A DNA stretch of 48,107 bases, from positions 1 through 48,107 of the forward strand of contig JANRCO010000084.1 in the NCBI GenBank assembly GCA_030726975.1. The letters are read 5' to 3'. The notes under the pieces were generated by a model. The model saw only the letters and a list, made by a program, of their open reading frames with translations. It was not told the origin of the DNA and did not search any database. Positions 16,853 through 26,328 of the stretch are shown here, piece after piece. Source of the stretch: Ilumatobacteraceae bacterium (GTDB taxonomy: Bacteria; Actinomycetota; Acidimicrobiia; Acidimicrobiales; Ilumatobacteraceae). Within the stretch, counting starts at the first letter, position 1. Each line of letters opens with the position of its first letter. The translations under genes and the position numbers were made by a program.

Positions 16853-18118
16853 CTAAACATGTGAAATGGTGAAATACAAAGCCTTTAAATACGCCCCAAA
16901 CTCAAACCCAATGGGGTGATCAACGGGGTGCTCGGTACGACGGATTTCATCGAGATACACCCCGCTCGCACGGGCAGCCGCATCGGCAACGTCGATGAGT
17001 TGATCTATATCGATACGACTCGAGCATGATGCCTGCACCAGCGTGCCCCCGTTGGCAGTGAGGGCCATCCCCAATTTTGCGAGTCGCTCATATGAACCAA
17101 GTGCTCGATGTACAGATTCTTGATTTTGCGCAAATGATGGTGGGTCCAAAATCACGATGTCGAAGGTGCGTCCTTCGTCAACCATTTCTTCCAACATGGC
17201 AAATGCATCACCCCGTATGTCGGTGACCGCGCACCGCCCGATCGCAGGAATCTGCGTGTTGTGTAGCAAATTACGATGCGCAGTTGCTAACGCAGGCCCA
17301 CTGACATCGACCATATGCACCGTTGCAGCACCACCAGCAGCGGCCGACACCGTGAACCCACCGGTGCTTGAAAAAACATCAAGCACGCTGCATCGCGCAT
17401 TGCCGCCTTGCACTTGTTCTTCCACCATTTTGCGCACAATGGCACGGTTGTCACGTTGATCTAAAAAATGTCCTGTTTTGTGCCCCTGCACCACATCGGC
17501 TTCAAAGTGCAACCCGTTTTCCACAAACATAATGGGGGCTTCAGGAGCACTGCCATCAATTGTTGCTCCGTCTTCTAAACCAAAAGTATTTCCTGCGCGC
17601 ACGGTGCGAGAAAACCGCAAGACAATGCGTTCAGGTGCAGAGACAGCAACAATTCCTTCTACGACACTGGCCAGGTGTGCAAACCAAGCTGAGCTGTACA
17701 GCTTCACCACCACCGTGTTGCTGTACTGATCGACAATGAGCCCTGGAAGCCCATCGTTTTCGCCATGCACCCAACGGAAACCCGTCGTAGTGCCGTCTTC
17801 TAAGAGTCCATTGCGAAATTCTCGACATGCTTGCAATCGATCTTTCCACCAAACAGCATCAATCGTTCTGGGCTTGCCACTGTGCAGCATTTTTACTCTG
17901 ATCGGAGAATGTGGGTCCCAGAGTCCAATGCCCGCAAAACGTCGCTCGTCATCAAACACAACGGCAAGGTCGCCACATTCACCATGTGGTTTATGTGAAA
18001 TCACCGCTTGGTCATACAGCCAAGGGCTGCCTTGCCGCACGGCACGCAAACCGGCTTTGGTGACGTGCACTGCAATGCGATGCACAGAAGGCTGTGGAAG
18101 ATCTTTGAGTAAATTCAC
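16853..18118 (-). CDS. RlmI-like class I rRNA methyltransferase
   Basis: SAM-dependent methyltransferase of the RlmI/RsmB-like family; E. coli RlmI makes m5C1962 in 23S rRNA. 421 residues, starting with GTG that overlaps the preceding stop (GTGA). An N-terminal PUA-like domain (VTKAGLRAVRQGSPWLYD) precedes a linker with GLPGLIVDQYS and the Rossmann methyltransferase: SVLDVFSSTGGFTVSAA is SAM motif I, MVDVSGPAL motif II, ILDPPSFAQ motif IV, and VQASCSS motif VI with a Cys that may be catalytic. The N-terminal region is longer than in E. coli RlmI (about 396 residues). Exact target base unproven. Confidence 0.85.
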   Translation of the reverse strand: MNLLKDLPQPSVHRIAVHVTKAGLRAVRQGSPWLYDQAVISHKPHGECGDLAVVFDDERRFAGIGLWDPHSPIRVKMLHSGKPRTIDAVWWKDRLQACREFRNGLLEDGTTTGFRWVHGENDGLPGLIVDQYSNTVVVKLYSSAWFAHLASVVEGIVAVSAPERIVLRFSRTVRAGNTFGLEDGATIDGSAPEAPIMFVENGLHFEADVVQGHKTGHFLDQRDNRAIVRKMVEEQVQGGNARCSVLDVFSSTGGFTVSAAAGGAATVHMVDVSGPALATAHRNLLHNTQIPAIGRCAVTDIRGDAFAMLEEMVDEGRTFDIVILDPPSFAQNQESVHRALGSYERLAKLGMALTANGGTLVQASCSSRIDIDQLIDVADAAARASGVYLDEIRRTEHPVDHPIGFEFGAYLKALYFTISHV

Positions 18119-18603
18119 GAAGTGTGTCTAAACGTTTGCGTTTCCAAAATTGCGTAGTCCTGCACCTCGGAATACAACGTTGCAAAACGCCAACCAGTTG
18201 CTGTGCGCACAAAAGTGTCGCGATAAAAACCCAAAATGCGATATCTCTTTTCTTCTGGCGATGTGTACATCATGGTAAAGCTCCACGTTGCATTTGCAGT
18301 ATCTCCAGTGACCGTAATGACTTCATTGGTCACCATATGAGTGGAGTACTTCATTCTTTTGCTGTCGCGCACACTGCGGAAGAATGCGCGAATGGCGTCG
18401 TGCCCACGGTGTTCGCCCGACATTGAGGTAGCCCACACTCCCGAGGGAATAAAAAGAGCAGCAACAGTGTCGCCATTGTGATCGTCATCGCAACCTGCGC
18501 AGTATGCAGCTTTCAGAAAGCTAATTTCCTGAGCATCTTCGATTTTCTGAATACGTTGCAGAATCTGCGAATTGCGATTTCGAAATTTCATAAAGAACGG
18601 CAT
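18115..18603 (-). CDS. NTF2-like / SnoaL_4-type protein
   Basis: 162-residue alpha+beta-barrel protein. ISFLKAAYCAGCDD near 28-41 is the first-helix region of SnoaL-like dehydratases, followed by GVWATSMSGEHRGHDAIRAF and the C-terminal barrel ILGFYRDTFVRTATGWRF. Its start overlaps the upstream PPOX stop (TAATG) and its stop overlaps the methyltransferase start (GTGA), so all three are translated from one message. It resembles the NTF2-like proteins of steroid and polyketide pathways, but nothing here names a substrate. ATG at 18601-18603 is used; a second Met four residues in is equally usable. Confidence 0.8.
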   Translation of the reverse strand: MPFFMKFRNRNSQILQRIQKIEDAQEISFLKAAYCAGCDDDHNGDTVAALFIPSGVWATSMSGEHRGHDAIRAFFRSVRDSKRMKYSTHMVTNEVITVTGDTANATWSFTMMYTSPEEKRYRILGFYRDTFVRTATGWRFATLYSEVQDYAILETQTFRHTS

Positions 18604-19109
18604 TAACTAGCGAGGCCAGCTGCAATTGCCTTATTAGTTTGAGCCCGGAACTTCTCAACATCAAAACCAACAATTAGCTTGCCGGGGGTCTCGATAATGA
18701 CACGATGCGGCGAATCGAGGAATTTGGCAAATGCTTGTCGATATTCGTCTTTCGGGTTTGCTGCCGCACCAGAGAGTGCCCCGTAGAACCATGTCTTTAA
18801 TTCAGTGAAACCTTTATCGCCATTTTGATGCACGATGGAATCACCCTTGTAACTTGCTGTTTTGCCATCGCGGTTAATAACAATTCCCGACTGCGGGCGC
18901 TTGCGCAAGGCGGGCACTCGTTTGCGACGTTCTGCACAGGTGGTCCAAAAGGTGCCGTCTTTATAAATATAAGCAACAACCACGCCCACGGGGTGCCCGT
19001 CTTTGGTGGTCCAGTTGAAAATGCATTCTCCGCCAGGGCCCACCAGTGCCAGCAATTCGGCATCGTTCAATTGCATTCCGGCTAGGTCTTCATAGTCAAA
19101 ATCTGACAC
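18603..19109 (-). CDS. pyridoxamine 5'-phosphate oxidase-like flavoprotein
   Basis: Split-barrel protein of 168 residues of the PNPOx-like / F420-dependent (FDOR) superfamily. The core reads CIFNWTTKDGHPVGVVVAYI (about 29-48), then GTFWTTCAERRKRVPALRKR, the usual flavin-phosphate-binding stretch. Such proteins reduce or oxidise small molecules with FMN or F420; the Arg/Lys-rich ERRKR segment matches F420-using members, but FMN cannot be excluded. It is first in an operon with the NTF2-like protein and the RlmI-like methyltransferase. Confidence 0.82.
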   Translation of the reverse strand: MSDFDYEDLAGMQLNDAELLALVGPGGECIFNWTTKDGHPVGVVVAYIYKDGTFWTTCAERRKRVPALRKRPQSGIVINRDGKTASYKGDSIVHQNGDKGFTELKTWFYGALSGAAANPKDEYRQAFAKFLDSPHRVIIETPGKLIVGFDVEKFRAQTNKAIAAGLAS

Positions 19110-19150
19110 TTTTCCCCCTTGTATTTAGTGGTTTCAACAACACAATAAAC

Positions 19151-19182
19151 GAAAAGAGCCGGCCCAAGGGCCGACTCTTTTC
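19151..19182 (-). terminator. Rho-independent terminator after tRNA-fMet
   Basis: AAAAGAGCCGGC and GCCGACTCTTTT pair around the central CCAAGG with a single C-A mismatch, and A/T tracts flank both sides. It lies five bases beyond the tRNA 3' end on the minus strand and would stop tRNA read-through into the PPOX operon. Confidence 0.75.
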
Positions 19183-19187
19183 TTACT

Positions 19188-19871
<684 letters not shown>

Positions 19872-19905
19872 ATCTCAGTCTTAGCACTGTGTACGCTAGA
19901 GACGT

Positions 19906-20295
19906 ATGGCAAAGGCTCCAAACTTTAAGAAGTTTCGCAAAATTGTTGGTAACGATATTGACGCTTTGCGTACCGAGATGCTCGCTATGCGCACCGAGCT
20001 AGAAAATGCTCAACAACAAATTCGTGAAGTATCACTCACTCAAAATGCTGCTGCTAGCGCACTGACAGCGATCGATAGCCGCGTCGTTCAACTAGGCCGC
20101 GAACTCACCAATCAACTGCACGAACTGAGCAATGACTTAGAAAAACTTGAACAGCACAGCGATGCAGCATCTGCAGAAACCATTGCTCAACTACAAGCCA
20201 CACAAATCAGGCTGGCGACAGAACAAGCACGATATGAAATCACCTTCCGCCAAGACCTTGCAGAAATTGCCGACCAACTCCGTCGCCCGCGCTGA
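19906..20295 (+). CDS. coiled-coil protein of unknown function
   Basis: 129 residues, not recognised. After a basic start (MAKAPNFKKFRKIVGND) almost the whole protein is predicted helix with heptad-like Leu/Ile/Ala spacing and many Glu, Gln and Arg residues, as in AMRTELENAQQQIREV and LSNDLEKLEQHSDAAS. No membrane segment or signal peptide. It lies alone between the divergent tag gene and the convergent UPF0182 gene. A structural or oligomerisation role is a guess. Confidence 0.75.
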   Translation: MAKAPNFKKFRKIVGNDIDALRTEMLAMRTELENAQQQIREVSLTQNAAASALTAIDSRVVQLGRELTNQLHELSNDLEKLEQHSDAASAETIAQLQATQIRLATEQARYEITFRQDLAEIADQLRRPR

Positions 20296-20309
20296 CAGTG
20301 GTTTAAGAA

Positions 20310-23276
20310 TTACTTCACTGCTTCAAGTGCCTTGCGAACCAGTTCGCGCGCAGCAGCTTGCTTGGCTTGGTAGGTTGCAAAATCTGGTGGTGACAACGCA
20401 AGAGCAGCATCTGCTTCGCTGAACAAAGTATCGGCAGTGGCCAACAATTCAGATGGGCTTTGTGGAACGCCTGCAACAACAGTTGTTGGAGTAGTTGCAG
20501 GAGAACCTGGCACCGTTGTTGGTGTGGTTCCTGGCAACGTTGGAGTTGTTGTATCGGGATTGGTGGTTGCATCTGCACCACCCACACGGTCACCTAAATC
20601 GAGCGAAAAGCCCGGGAAGAGTTTTGTCATTGCCCCACTCACGGTGTCGGCGATCACCGACCGTGAATCGTATGAAGCAAGAATTTTGCGCACAAACACT
20701 TGCTTTGCGGTCGCATCATCGGGGCGAACATACAACGGGCGTACATAAACAAGGCTCTTGGAAACAGGAATGATTTGCAGGTCGCCAAACACCACGCGAG
20801 ATCCACGTTGGTCGAGGGGCGTGATGATTTGTGAAATTGCAGGTTCACTGTCGAACTGGGCAGCAACTGTTGCGGGGCCAGGTGGAAGCGGATCGTTGAA
20901 CTCATACAGAGTCATTTGCCCGTAGGTTGCCGGGTCGCTAGAAACCACCATCATTGAACGCAGTTCTTTTCGCGAGTCATCGGAAGAGAAGGGAACAAAG
21001 GGTCGCAGCATGGAAAATACACCAGTATCTGACTTACTGTTGGGTGCGTGGAAAAGGGTGTAGTACGGCTCGAATCGCGCAACATTTGCATCTTGCACAG
21101 TGACCGCGTCACCTGTTCCCGTAGCTGTTGCAGTACCACCAAGAATTGCTGCAGCTTGTTCTGGCTCAAGTGGAGGTGCTTGGGCAACGCTCCATGCGCC
21201 GTCACGGTTGAAGAAAAGTGTTGGGTCGTCGAAGTGATACTTCGCATATGTATTGGTTTGTACGCGGAAGAGATCTTCGGGGTAACGGAAATGCGATGTG
21301 AGCGACGCTGGGGCTTTCTTCACATCAGTGAAAAGTTTGGGGAACGCTTTGCTCCACGCCCGAGCGATGGGGTCTGTTGTGTCAACAACATAGAACGTCA
21401 CATTTCCCGTGTATGCATCGACAACTGCTTTCACACTGTTGCGCGCATAGTTAAAGCTGTGGTTCAAGCCGCCACCAGGGGTGAGCTGATCGGTATTGGC
21501 TGGTTGCGCGTACGGGTAGCGGCTTGTTGAAGTAAATGCATCAATTACCCAGCTCACCTTGCCGTTTTGGACCACGGGGTATGGGTCGGCATCGAAGGTG
21601 AGAAACGGTGCAAGTTTCTGCACACGGGCGCGCACATTGCGCACGAGCAAAATTTGCGATTCGTCGTTAATGAGATCTGAACCAAAGAGGTTGTACTCGC
21701 CGAAGTTCACTGCCATCGCAACACGACGCAGAGTAGAACTTAGAGAGATTCCCTTTGATCCCGAGTACGGCGATGCCTTCAGTGTGGGGCAAGGCTGCTC
21801 TTCTTTCGATGTATTGGTCAGTGCGTAGTCGAGCGAAATGTCGCCAAAGTACAACTGTGGTTGCTTCACACCAATATCGATATATGAAGGTCGCCCATCT
21901 GCCGTGATCGCACTCGCCGGCGCAGCAACGATGCCACAACCATGCGTATACAAGAGGTGGCGTGACACCCATGTGGCATTAGGAATACCTGCCGAGTTCA
22001 GTTCGCGCGTCGCCAACATCACCTGTTGCATACGGCCGTCGACTTTGTACCTGTCAACATCGAGGTCGCGAATTGCGTAAAACGACGTGAGGCCTTGGTC
22101 GAGTGCAAATCGATCACGCATTTCACCTGGGTCAAGTTGACGCACGTCGCGCAACGGACCAGCATCGGCTGCTACGTCTTTAGCGGCGATTGGTGAAATG
22201 CTAAAACTTTCAGTAGCAACTTTCGTTAAAGCTAAGGCAGCTTTCGTTGCGTCGAGGTTTCGTTCAATGTAAGGAAGCTCGCGGGAGCTCACGTTTGGCT
22301 GCACAACAAAGCGTTGGATCACTGCTGGGTAAACAGTGCCAGCTACTACTGCAACGACAGCCCAGAGGCCAACAGCAAGAACAGGTAAACGCCAACCGCG
22401 TTGACGAACATTCCACAAGAGCAACGCAGCAACGGCAACGGAAACGAGGATCATTAAGTTAAGCGCCGGGAGCTGAGCTTTGACATCGGTGTACGTTGCA
22501 CCATTCACCACACCACGTGTGGAACGTGTGAGATCGAAACGCGAGAGCCAGTAGTTCGCTGCACGTACCAAGGCCAAGCAGGCGAGCAATACCGACAGAT
22601 GAACTTTCGCCTGAGGAGTCACTCGCTCATCTGTTCCTTGCAAGCGGATAGAGCCATTGATGTAATGCAGAAAAGCAATGACAATTGAAATAAGAACAAG
22701 TGCCCCGAATGCCCAGGCGACTAAGAATTCAAAGAAGGGAAGTTGAAATACATAGAACCCAATGTCTTTGTTAAAAAGTGGGTCGACAACACCGAAGCTT
22801 TGGTTATTGCGGAACATCAACCACTGCTCCCATTGCGCAGCGGCAGGCAAACCGATGAGAATGCCCAGCACTACTGCCAAGAGCGTGCGCACAAGCTTGC
22901 TGCGCTTCTTCAGAGCTGCGCGCAGCGGGACGAGTGTTCGTTGCTCATCGGAATCGGGAACAATGGCAGGAGCAAGGCGATCGGCAACTGCCATGTTGAG
23001 CCACAAAAGAATGGCAAAAACCAAGCTAAAGATACCAATGAGAAGACCCTTGGCTCCGAGTATTCCCCACAGCACATCGGTGCGACCAATGGCTTGGTGC
23101 CAGAGCACATTGACGTAGAAAGACGACAGACTTTTTGCCGACAATATGAGTACGACAACAATGGCAATTGCCACCGCTATAACAATGCGACCGCGGTTTG
23201 GTTTTCCGATTTTGATACGTGGTAATCGGGGAATTCCAAAGGGCGATGTGGACGAGTTATCTGAGGTGTTGCTCAC
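20310..23276 (-). CDS. UPF0182 family membrane protein
   Basis: Large actinobacterial membrane protein (COG1615), 988 residues from GTG at 23276; an ATG at 23327 would overlap the upstream gene by 41 bases. Seven hydrophobic helices fill the first third (for example IVIAVAIAIVVVLILSA and LPVLAVGLWAVVAVVAG), followed by a very large extracytoplasmic domain (QPNVSSRELPYIERN onward). Near the C-terminus is a Thr/Pro-rich stretch (about TTTPTLPGTTPTTVPG), then a helical tail. In Mycobacterium tuberculosis the homologue Rv3193c sits beside a PDZ protease Rv3194c; here the same pair is split by one gene. Function unknown. Confidence 0.92.
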   Translation of the reverse strand: MSNTSDNSSTSPFGIPRLPRIKIGKPNRGRIVIAVAIAIVVVLILSAKSLSSFYVNVLWHQAIGRTDVLWGILGAKGLLIGIFSLVFAILLWLNMAVADRLAPAIVPDSDEQRTLVPLRAALKKRSKLVRTLLAVVLGILIGLPAAAQWEQWLMFRNNQSFGVVDPLFNKDIGFYVFQLPFFEFLVAWAFGALVLISIVIAFLHYINGSIRLQGTDERVTPQAKVHLSVLLACLALVRAANYWLSRFDLTRSTRGVVNGATYTDVKAQLPALNLMILVSVAVAALLLWNVRQRGWRLPVLAVGLWAVVAVVAGTVYPAVIQRFVVQPNVSSRELPYIERNLDATKAALALTKVATESFSISPIAAKDVAADAGPLRDVRQLDPGEMRDRFALDQGLTSFYAIRDLDVDRYKVDGRMQQVMLATRELNSAGIPNATWVSRHLLYTHGCGIVAAPASAITADGRPSYIDIGVKQPQLYFGDISLDYALTNTSKEEQPCPTLKASPYSGSKGISLSSTLRRVAMAVNFGEYNLFGSDLINDESQILLVRNVRARVQKLAPFLTFDADPYPVVQNGKVSWVIDAFTSTSRYPYAQPANTDQLTPGGGLNHSFNYARNSVKAVVDAYTGNVTFYVVDTTDPIARAWSKAFPKLFTDVKKAPASLTSHFRYPEDLFRVQTNTYAKYHFDDPTLFFNRDGAWSVAQAPPLEPEQAAAILGGTATATGTGDAVTVQDANVARFEPYYTLFHAPNSKSDTGVFSMLRPFVPFSSDDSRKELRSMMVVSSDPATYGQMTLYEFNDPLPPGPATVAAQFDSEPAISQIITPLDQRGSRVVFGDLQIIPVSKSLVYVRPLYVRPDDATAKQVFVRKILASYDSRSVIADTVSGAMTKLFPGFSLDLGDRVGGADATTNPDTTTPTLPGTTPTTVPGSPATTPTTVVAGVPQSPSELLATADTLFSEADAALALSPPDFATYQAKQAAARELVRKALEAVK

Positions 23277-23286
23277 CTCATGGAGA

Positions 23287-25125
23287 CTACTGCTGCACTG
23301 GTGCGAGTAGGCAACGGCAGCCAGCATGAGCTAGCGGATGAAGATTTCCTGTCGGAAATTCCTTGCCGAGTGCAATAGAACCTGCAAGCGAATTGTCTTC
23401 TGCGTCTGGGCATTCTGGGCCATTCGGATCGACCATCCAACACACTTGTGTACCTGGTTTTACCCCTGCAAAAAAGCCGCGACTGTAAGACAAACACGCA
23501 ATGTCATCGACTTGTTCATCAATGTGTTGACTCTTCCACTGCCGATATACCCCACGTAATGCTTTGGCCATTGCAACGCGATCTGTGCCGTTTTGTTCAA
23601 TCGCTTTTGCCAAACGATCACGCAACGGTTTTACCAATTGAACACCGATTAATACATCGACTGCGGTAATGACATCGGTGGCTTTTGCACTCTTTGCTGC
23701 ACCTTTGGCCGCAGCCATGATGTCTTCAGAAATTGCATCGCCATAGCGCTTTGCATGCACTTCTTGTTCACCTACCATTGCATCGAGCGTGAGTGCATTC
23801 TTCTTGCCGCGCAAGTATTCAAGTACTTCATTTTCTTCATCGGCAAGCACACGCTTCAACTTGCGCGACATTGCTACCACAACTGGGGCAAGAACTTCAT
23901 CACGTTTTGCAAAAGCACCAGCGTCGTGCATGGGCTGTACTGGCACAACTGCGGTTCCAGTTTCTTCTACCACTTTTACTTTTTTTGTTGATTTACGTGG
24001 CTCAACAACTTTTCCACCAGATACAGCGTTGCTCGCCGCTTTGTCGACAGTTGCTTCACGCAAACGCGCAAACAAGTTCTCTACTGCCTGCGCATTGACA
24101 TCACTCTTTGGTGCAACAGTATTGTCAACACTTGGATGTTCTGGGTTGACTCCACCTGAAGTTTCCGGCCTTGGTCGTTCTTTGGAAAAAAGATTCACCA
24201 CGTTCGACTTTTCATCTTCCACAACCGCGATGGTTTCTACCACTTCAACAACTGGGGTCTCTTCAACAACCGCCACATCAACAATCTCTTCAACGACTTC
24301 TTCAACAACCGCTTGTGTTGGTTCAGGCTCAATTTCCTCTAATTTTGTGTGGTCGAAAAGCTCAATGACTTCAGGTTCTTCTGCTTCTACTTCCGCATCA
24401 GCGAATGCTTCCACTACTCGTTCCAACACAATGGTCGGAACGGGCCCTGTAGTTGGGGCCAAGTTGATGTATTCACGTGGGAGGTCGTGGTCGACCGACA
24501 CCAGACCCGTCATCACATCGTCTGTCGCTAAACGGGCGCGTTCAAATGCATTCAATAACCGATCACGATTATGAATGAGTTGTTCAATTTGTTCACGAGC
24601 AAGTTCACGACGACGCGCAAGCTCGGTAAGAACCTTTTCGCGGTATTCGCGAGCTTCATTCACCATGTCGCGACCTTGCTGCTTGGCAAGTTCGATTTCC
24701 GCTTCCGCATCGGCAGCTGCGTCTTCGCGCCTGCGAACCGCTTCTAATTCGGCTTCTTCGCGCAAACGTGTTGCGTCGGAACTCGCTTCTTTCACCAAAC
24801 GAGTAGCGGCTTCTTCGGCACGCAAGCGAATTTGGCTGCTCGCTTCACGCGCGGTGCCCAGTACTCGGGCGGCTTCTTCACCTAAAAGCGCGGTGACCAC
24901 TTCTTCGTCGAGCATTCCTGGGGCAGACATCCCCCGTGTTTGCATTGCTTTGAGTTCGCTCTCGAGGAAGCGCTCGCGCTCTTGGAGGCGGGCCATCTCG
25001 GCTGAAACCATCCGCAAAAAGTCACGAACTTCGGTCTGATCGAATCCACGACGGCTGACATTGAAAGAAGCCGCGCTCACCGCTGCGGGCGAGGAAGGGT
25101 CGGGACGTGAGAAAGAGATCGCCAT
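23287..25125 (-). CDS. DivIVA-domain protein with phage MuF-like C-terminal domain
   Basis: 612 residues from ATG at 25123-25125 (MAISFSRPD). Residues about 22-55 match the DivIVA N-terminal module (FNVSRRGFDQTEVRDFLRMV) that recognises curved membranes; a long charged coiled coil follows to about residue 200 (ELAKQQGRDMVNEAREYREK), then a Glu/Val-rich, probably disordered stretch to about 400. The last 190 residues resemble the MuF/phage head-morphogenesis domain: a helical region, then CWMVDP (Cys562), PECPDAEDNSLAG (Cys572), FPTGNLHPLAHAGCRC (His600, Cys603, Cys605). The DivIVA call is firm; the MuF call rests on the GxxxFPTG...HxGCRC pattern. A cell-pole or septum scaffold is likely; the role of the phage-like part is unknown. 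Confidence 0.85.
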   Translation of the reverse strand: MAISFSRPDPSSPAAVSAASFNVSRRGFDQTEVRDFLRMVSAEMARLQERERFLESELKAMQTRGMSAPGMLDEEVVTALLGEEAARVLGTAREASSQIRLRAEEAATRLVKEASSDATRLREEAELEAVRRREDAAADAEAEIELAKQQGRDMVNEAREYREKVLTELARRRELAREQIEQLIHNRDRLLNAFERARLATDDVMTGLVSVDHDLPREYINLAPTTGPVPTIVLERVVEAFADAEVEAEEPEVIELFDHTKLEEIEPEPTQAVVEEVVEEIVDVAVVEETPVVEVVETIAVVEDEKSNVVNLFSKERPRPETSGGVNPEHPSVDNTVAPKSDVNAQAVENLFARLREATVDKAASNAVSGGKVVEPRKSTKKVKVVEETGTAVVPVQPMHDAGAFAKRDEVLAPVVVAMSRKLKRVLADEENEVLEYLRGKKNALTLDAMVGEQEVHAKRYGDAISEDIMAAAKGAAKSAKATDVITAVDVLIGVQLVKPLRDRLAKAIEQNGTDRVAMAKALRGVYRQWKSQHIDEQVDDIACLSYSRGFFAGVKPGTQVCWMVDPNGPECPDAEDNSLAGSIALGKEFPTGNLHPLAHAGCRCLLAPVQQ

Positions 25126-25191
25126 TTCAAAGACAATACGCTGTATCACCCCTCTTCTTGTGGCATTGCCCGTGCCACACAAGGCGCAGCC

Positions 25192-26328
25192 TTACTGTTT
25201 CAGCCCCCCGCCGTATTTTTGCAACGCCTTGAGCGCCTCGTCGAGGTTCTTCACGGGAATCACCGCAAACGACTTCCCCGCTACCACTTTTGCATCGGCA
25301 ATTTCTTCCTCAGTCTGCGCAGCAGGTACCAAAAACACCTTTGCCCCCGAGGCTTTCACCGCAACTGCCTTTTGATGCAACGCTCCAATGGCTCCAACAT
25401 TGCCGTCTTCGTCAATGGTTCCCGTTGTTGCCACTTTGACATTCCCCGCCAATGCGCCAGGAGTGAGTTCATCGAGTAACGACAACGTAAATGCAAGACC
25501 AGCCGATGGCCCACCTATGGAGTCGGTGTTGATATCGACTTCAAAGGGAACTTCAACGGTGCGTGTATCGGCCGGCACAAAGCCAATAATGGCTCTACTG
25601 GGGTCGCCAGGGCTCGGAATGAGCCGCACTTTGACGTCGCGGCGCGATTTATTGGCGTCGCTGTTCAAGTCGTGAATGGTGAGTGTGACCACCGAGTTCA
25701 GTTGTGCGCCTTTCATCTCTTCAAGCAAAACATCGAGGGTGGGCGTTGGTTTTGCGTTGACTGCATCGATGACGTTGCCTGGTTCTAACACCTTGCATGC
25801 GGAGTCGGCGGTGGGTGCTTCATTACAAATGACTTGTTCCAAAATGATCGCGCCGTACTTGAACGACACCTCATAACCCAAGCGCTTCAGTGCAACATAT
25901 TCAGCAATTTGCTTCGCGCCAATCATTGCTTGGAAGCCCAAACGACGTTGTGCAGTGGGGTTCACATTTCCAAAGCGTTGCTTTTTCGTTTGCACGTTGA
26001 TGTCGGCATCGACCCATCCCACAAAACTTTCTAATGCAGTGATCTGTGTTCCAAATGCGGTCACAAAAAGAAAGGGATTTTCTGAGGTATATCGTTTAGC
26101 ACCATCAAACGACAGACGTGGCCCCACGGCATTGGTTTCACCCGGGGCGGTTTCCCACCTCTGTATAGGCAACGACCCAGAGATCACAATGGCCAATGGC
26201 ACAAGCCATGCCAACGTGAGAATGGGCAAGGCCCACCACAAACGCCTGTGTGGCGTGGCAGGTTGCGGTGGCGGAGGTACCATTAGGGGCATCGTGCTCA
26301 ATAGTTTCTCCGGGGTTAACTCAGTCAT
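25192..26328 (-). CDS. PDZ-domain, Lon-type (S16) membrane protease
   Basis: 378-residue protein with an N-terminal membrane anchor (LWWALPILTLAWLVPLAIVI, about residues 29-48), an extracytoplasmic PDZ-like domain (VIDAVNAKPTPTLDVLLEEM) and a C-terminal Lon proteolytic domain. The catalytic Ser is in DSIGGPSAGLAFTLSL and the Lys of the Ser-Lys dyad in GALHQKAVAVK. It lacks the Lon AAA+ module, as in actinobacterial Rv3194c-type proteins. The start is uncertain: ATG at 26328, 26292 or 26283 all fit, and the upstream gene diverges here. Its substrate may be the neighbouring UPF0182 protein or its partners, by synteny only. Confidence 0.9.
   Translation of the reverse strand: MTELTPEKLLSTMPLMVPPPPQPATPHRRLWWALPILTLAWLVPLAIVISGSLPIQRWETAPGETNAVGPRLSFDGAKRYTSENPFLFVTAFGTQITALESFVGWVDADINVQTKKQRFGNVNPTAQRRLGFQAMIGAKQIAEYVALKRLGYEVSFKYGAIILEQVICNEAPTADSACKVLEPGNVIDAVNAKPTPTLDVLLEEMKGAQLNSVVTLTIHDLNSDANKSRRDVKVRLIPSPGDPSRAIIGFVPADTRTVEVPFEVDINTDSIGGPSAGLAFTLSLLDELTPGALAGNVKVATTGTIDEDGNVGAIGALHQKAVAVKASGAKVFLVPAAQTEEEIADAKVVAGKSFAVIPVKNLDEALKALQKYGGGLKQ

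Noticed and set aside
20495-20773. Open frame opposite the UPF0182 gene
   Set aside because: It lies antisense to a well-supported gene and encodes a low-complexity, basic sequence with no family resemblance.
23789-24574. 261-codon open frame opposite the DivIVA-MuF gene
   Set aside because: Ser/Thr-rich composition mirrors the Glu/Val codons of the true gene on the other strand; it is a shadow.
23287-25125. Prophage or phage remnant signalled by the MuF-like domain
   Set aside because: No portal, capsid, terminase, integrase or attachment site is nearby; flanking genes are ordinary chromosomal actinobacterial genes.
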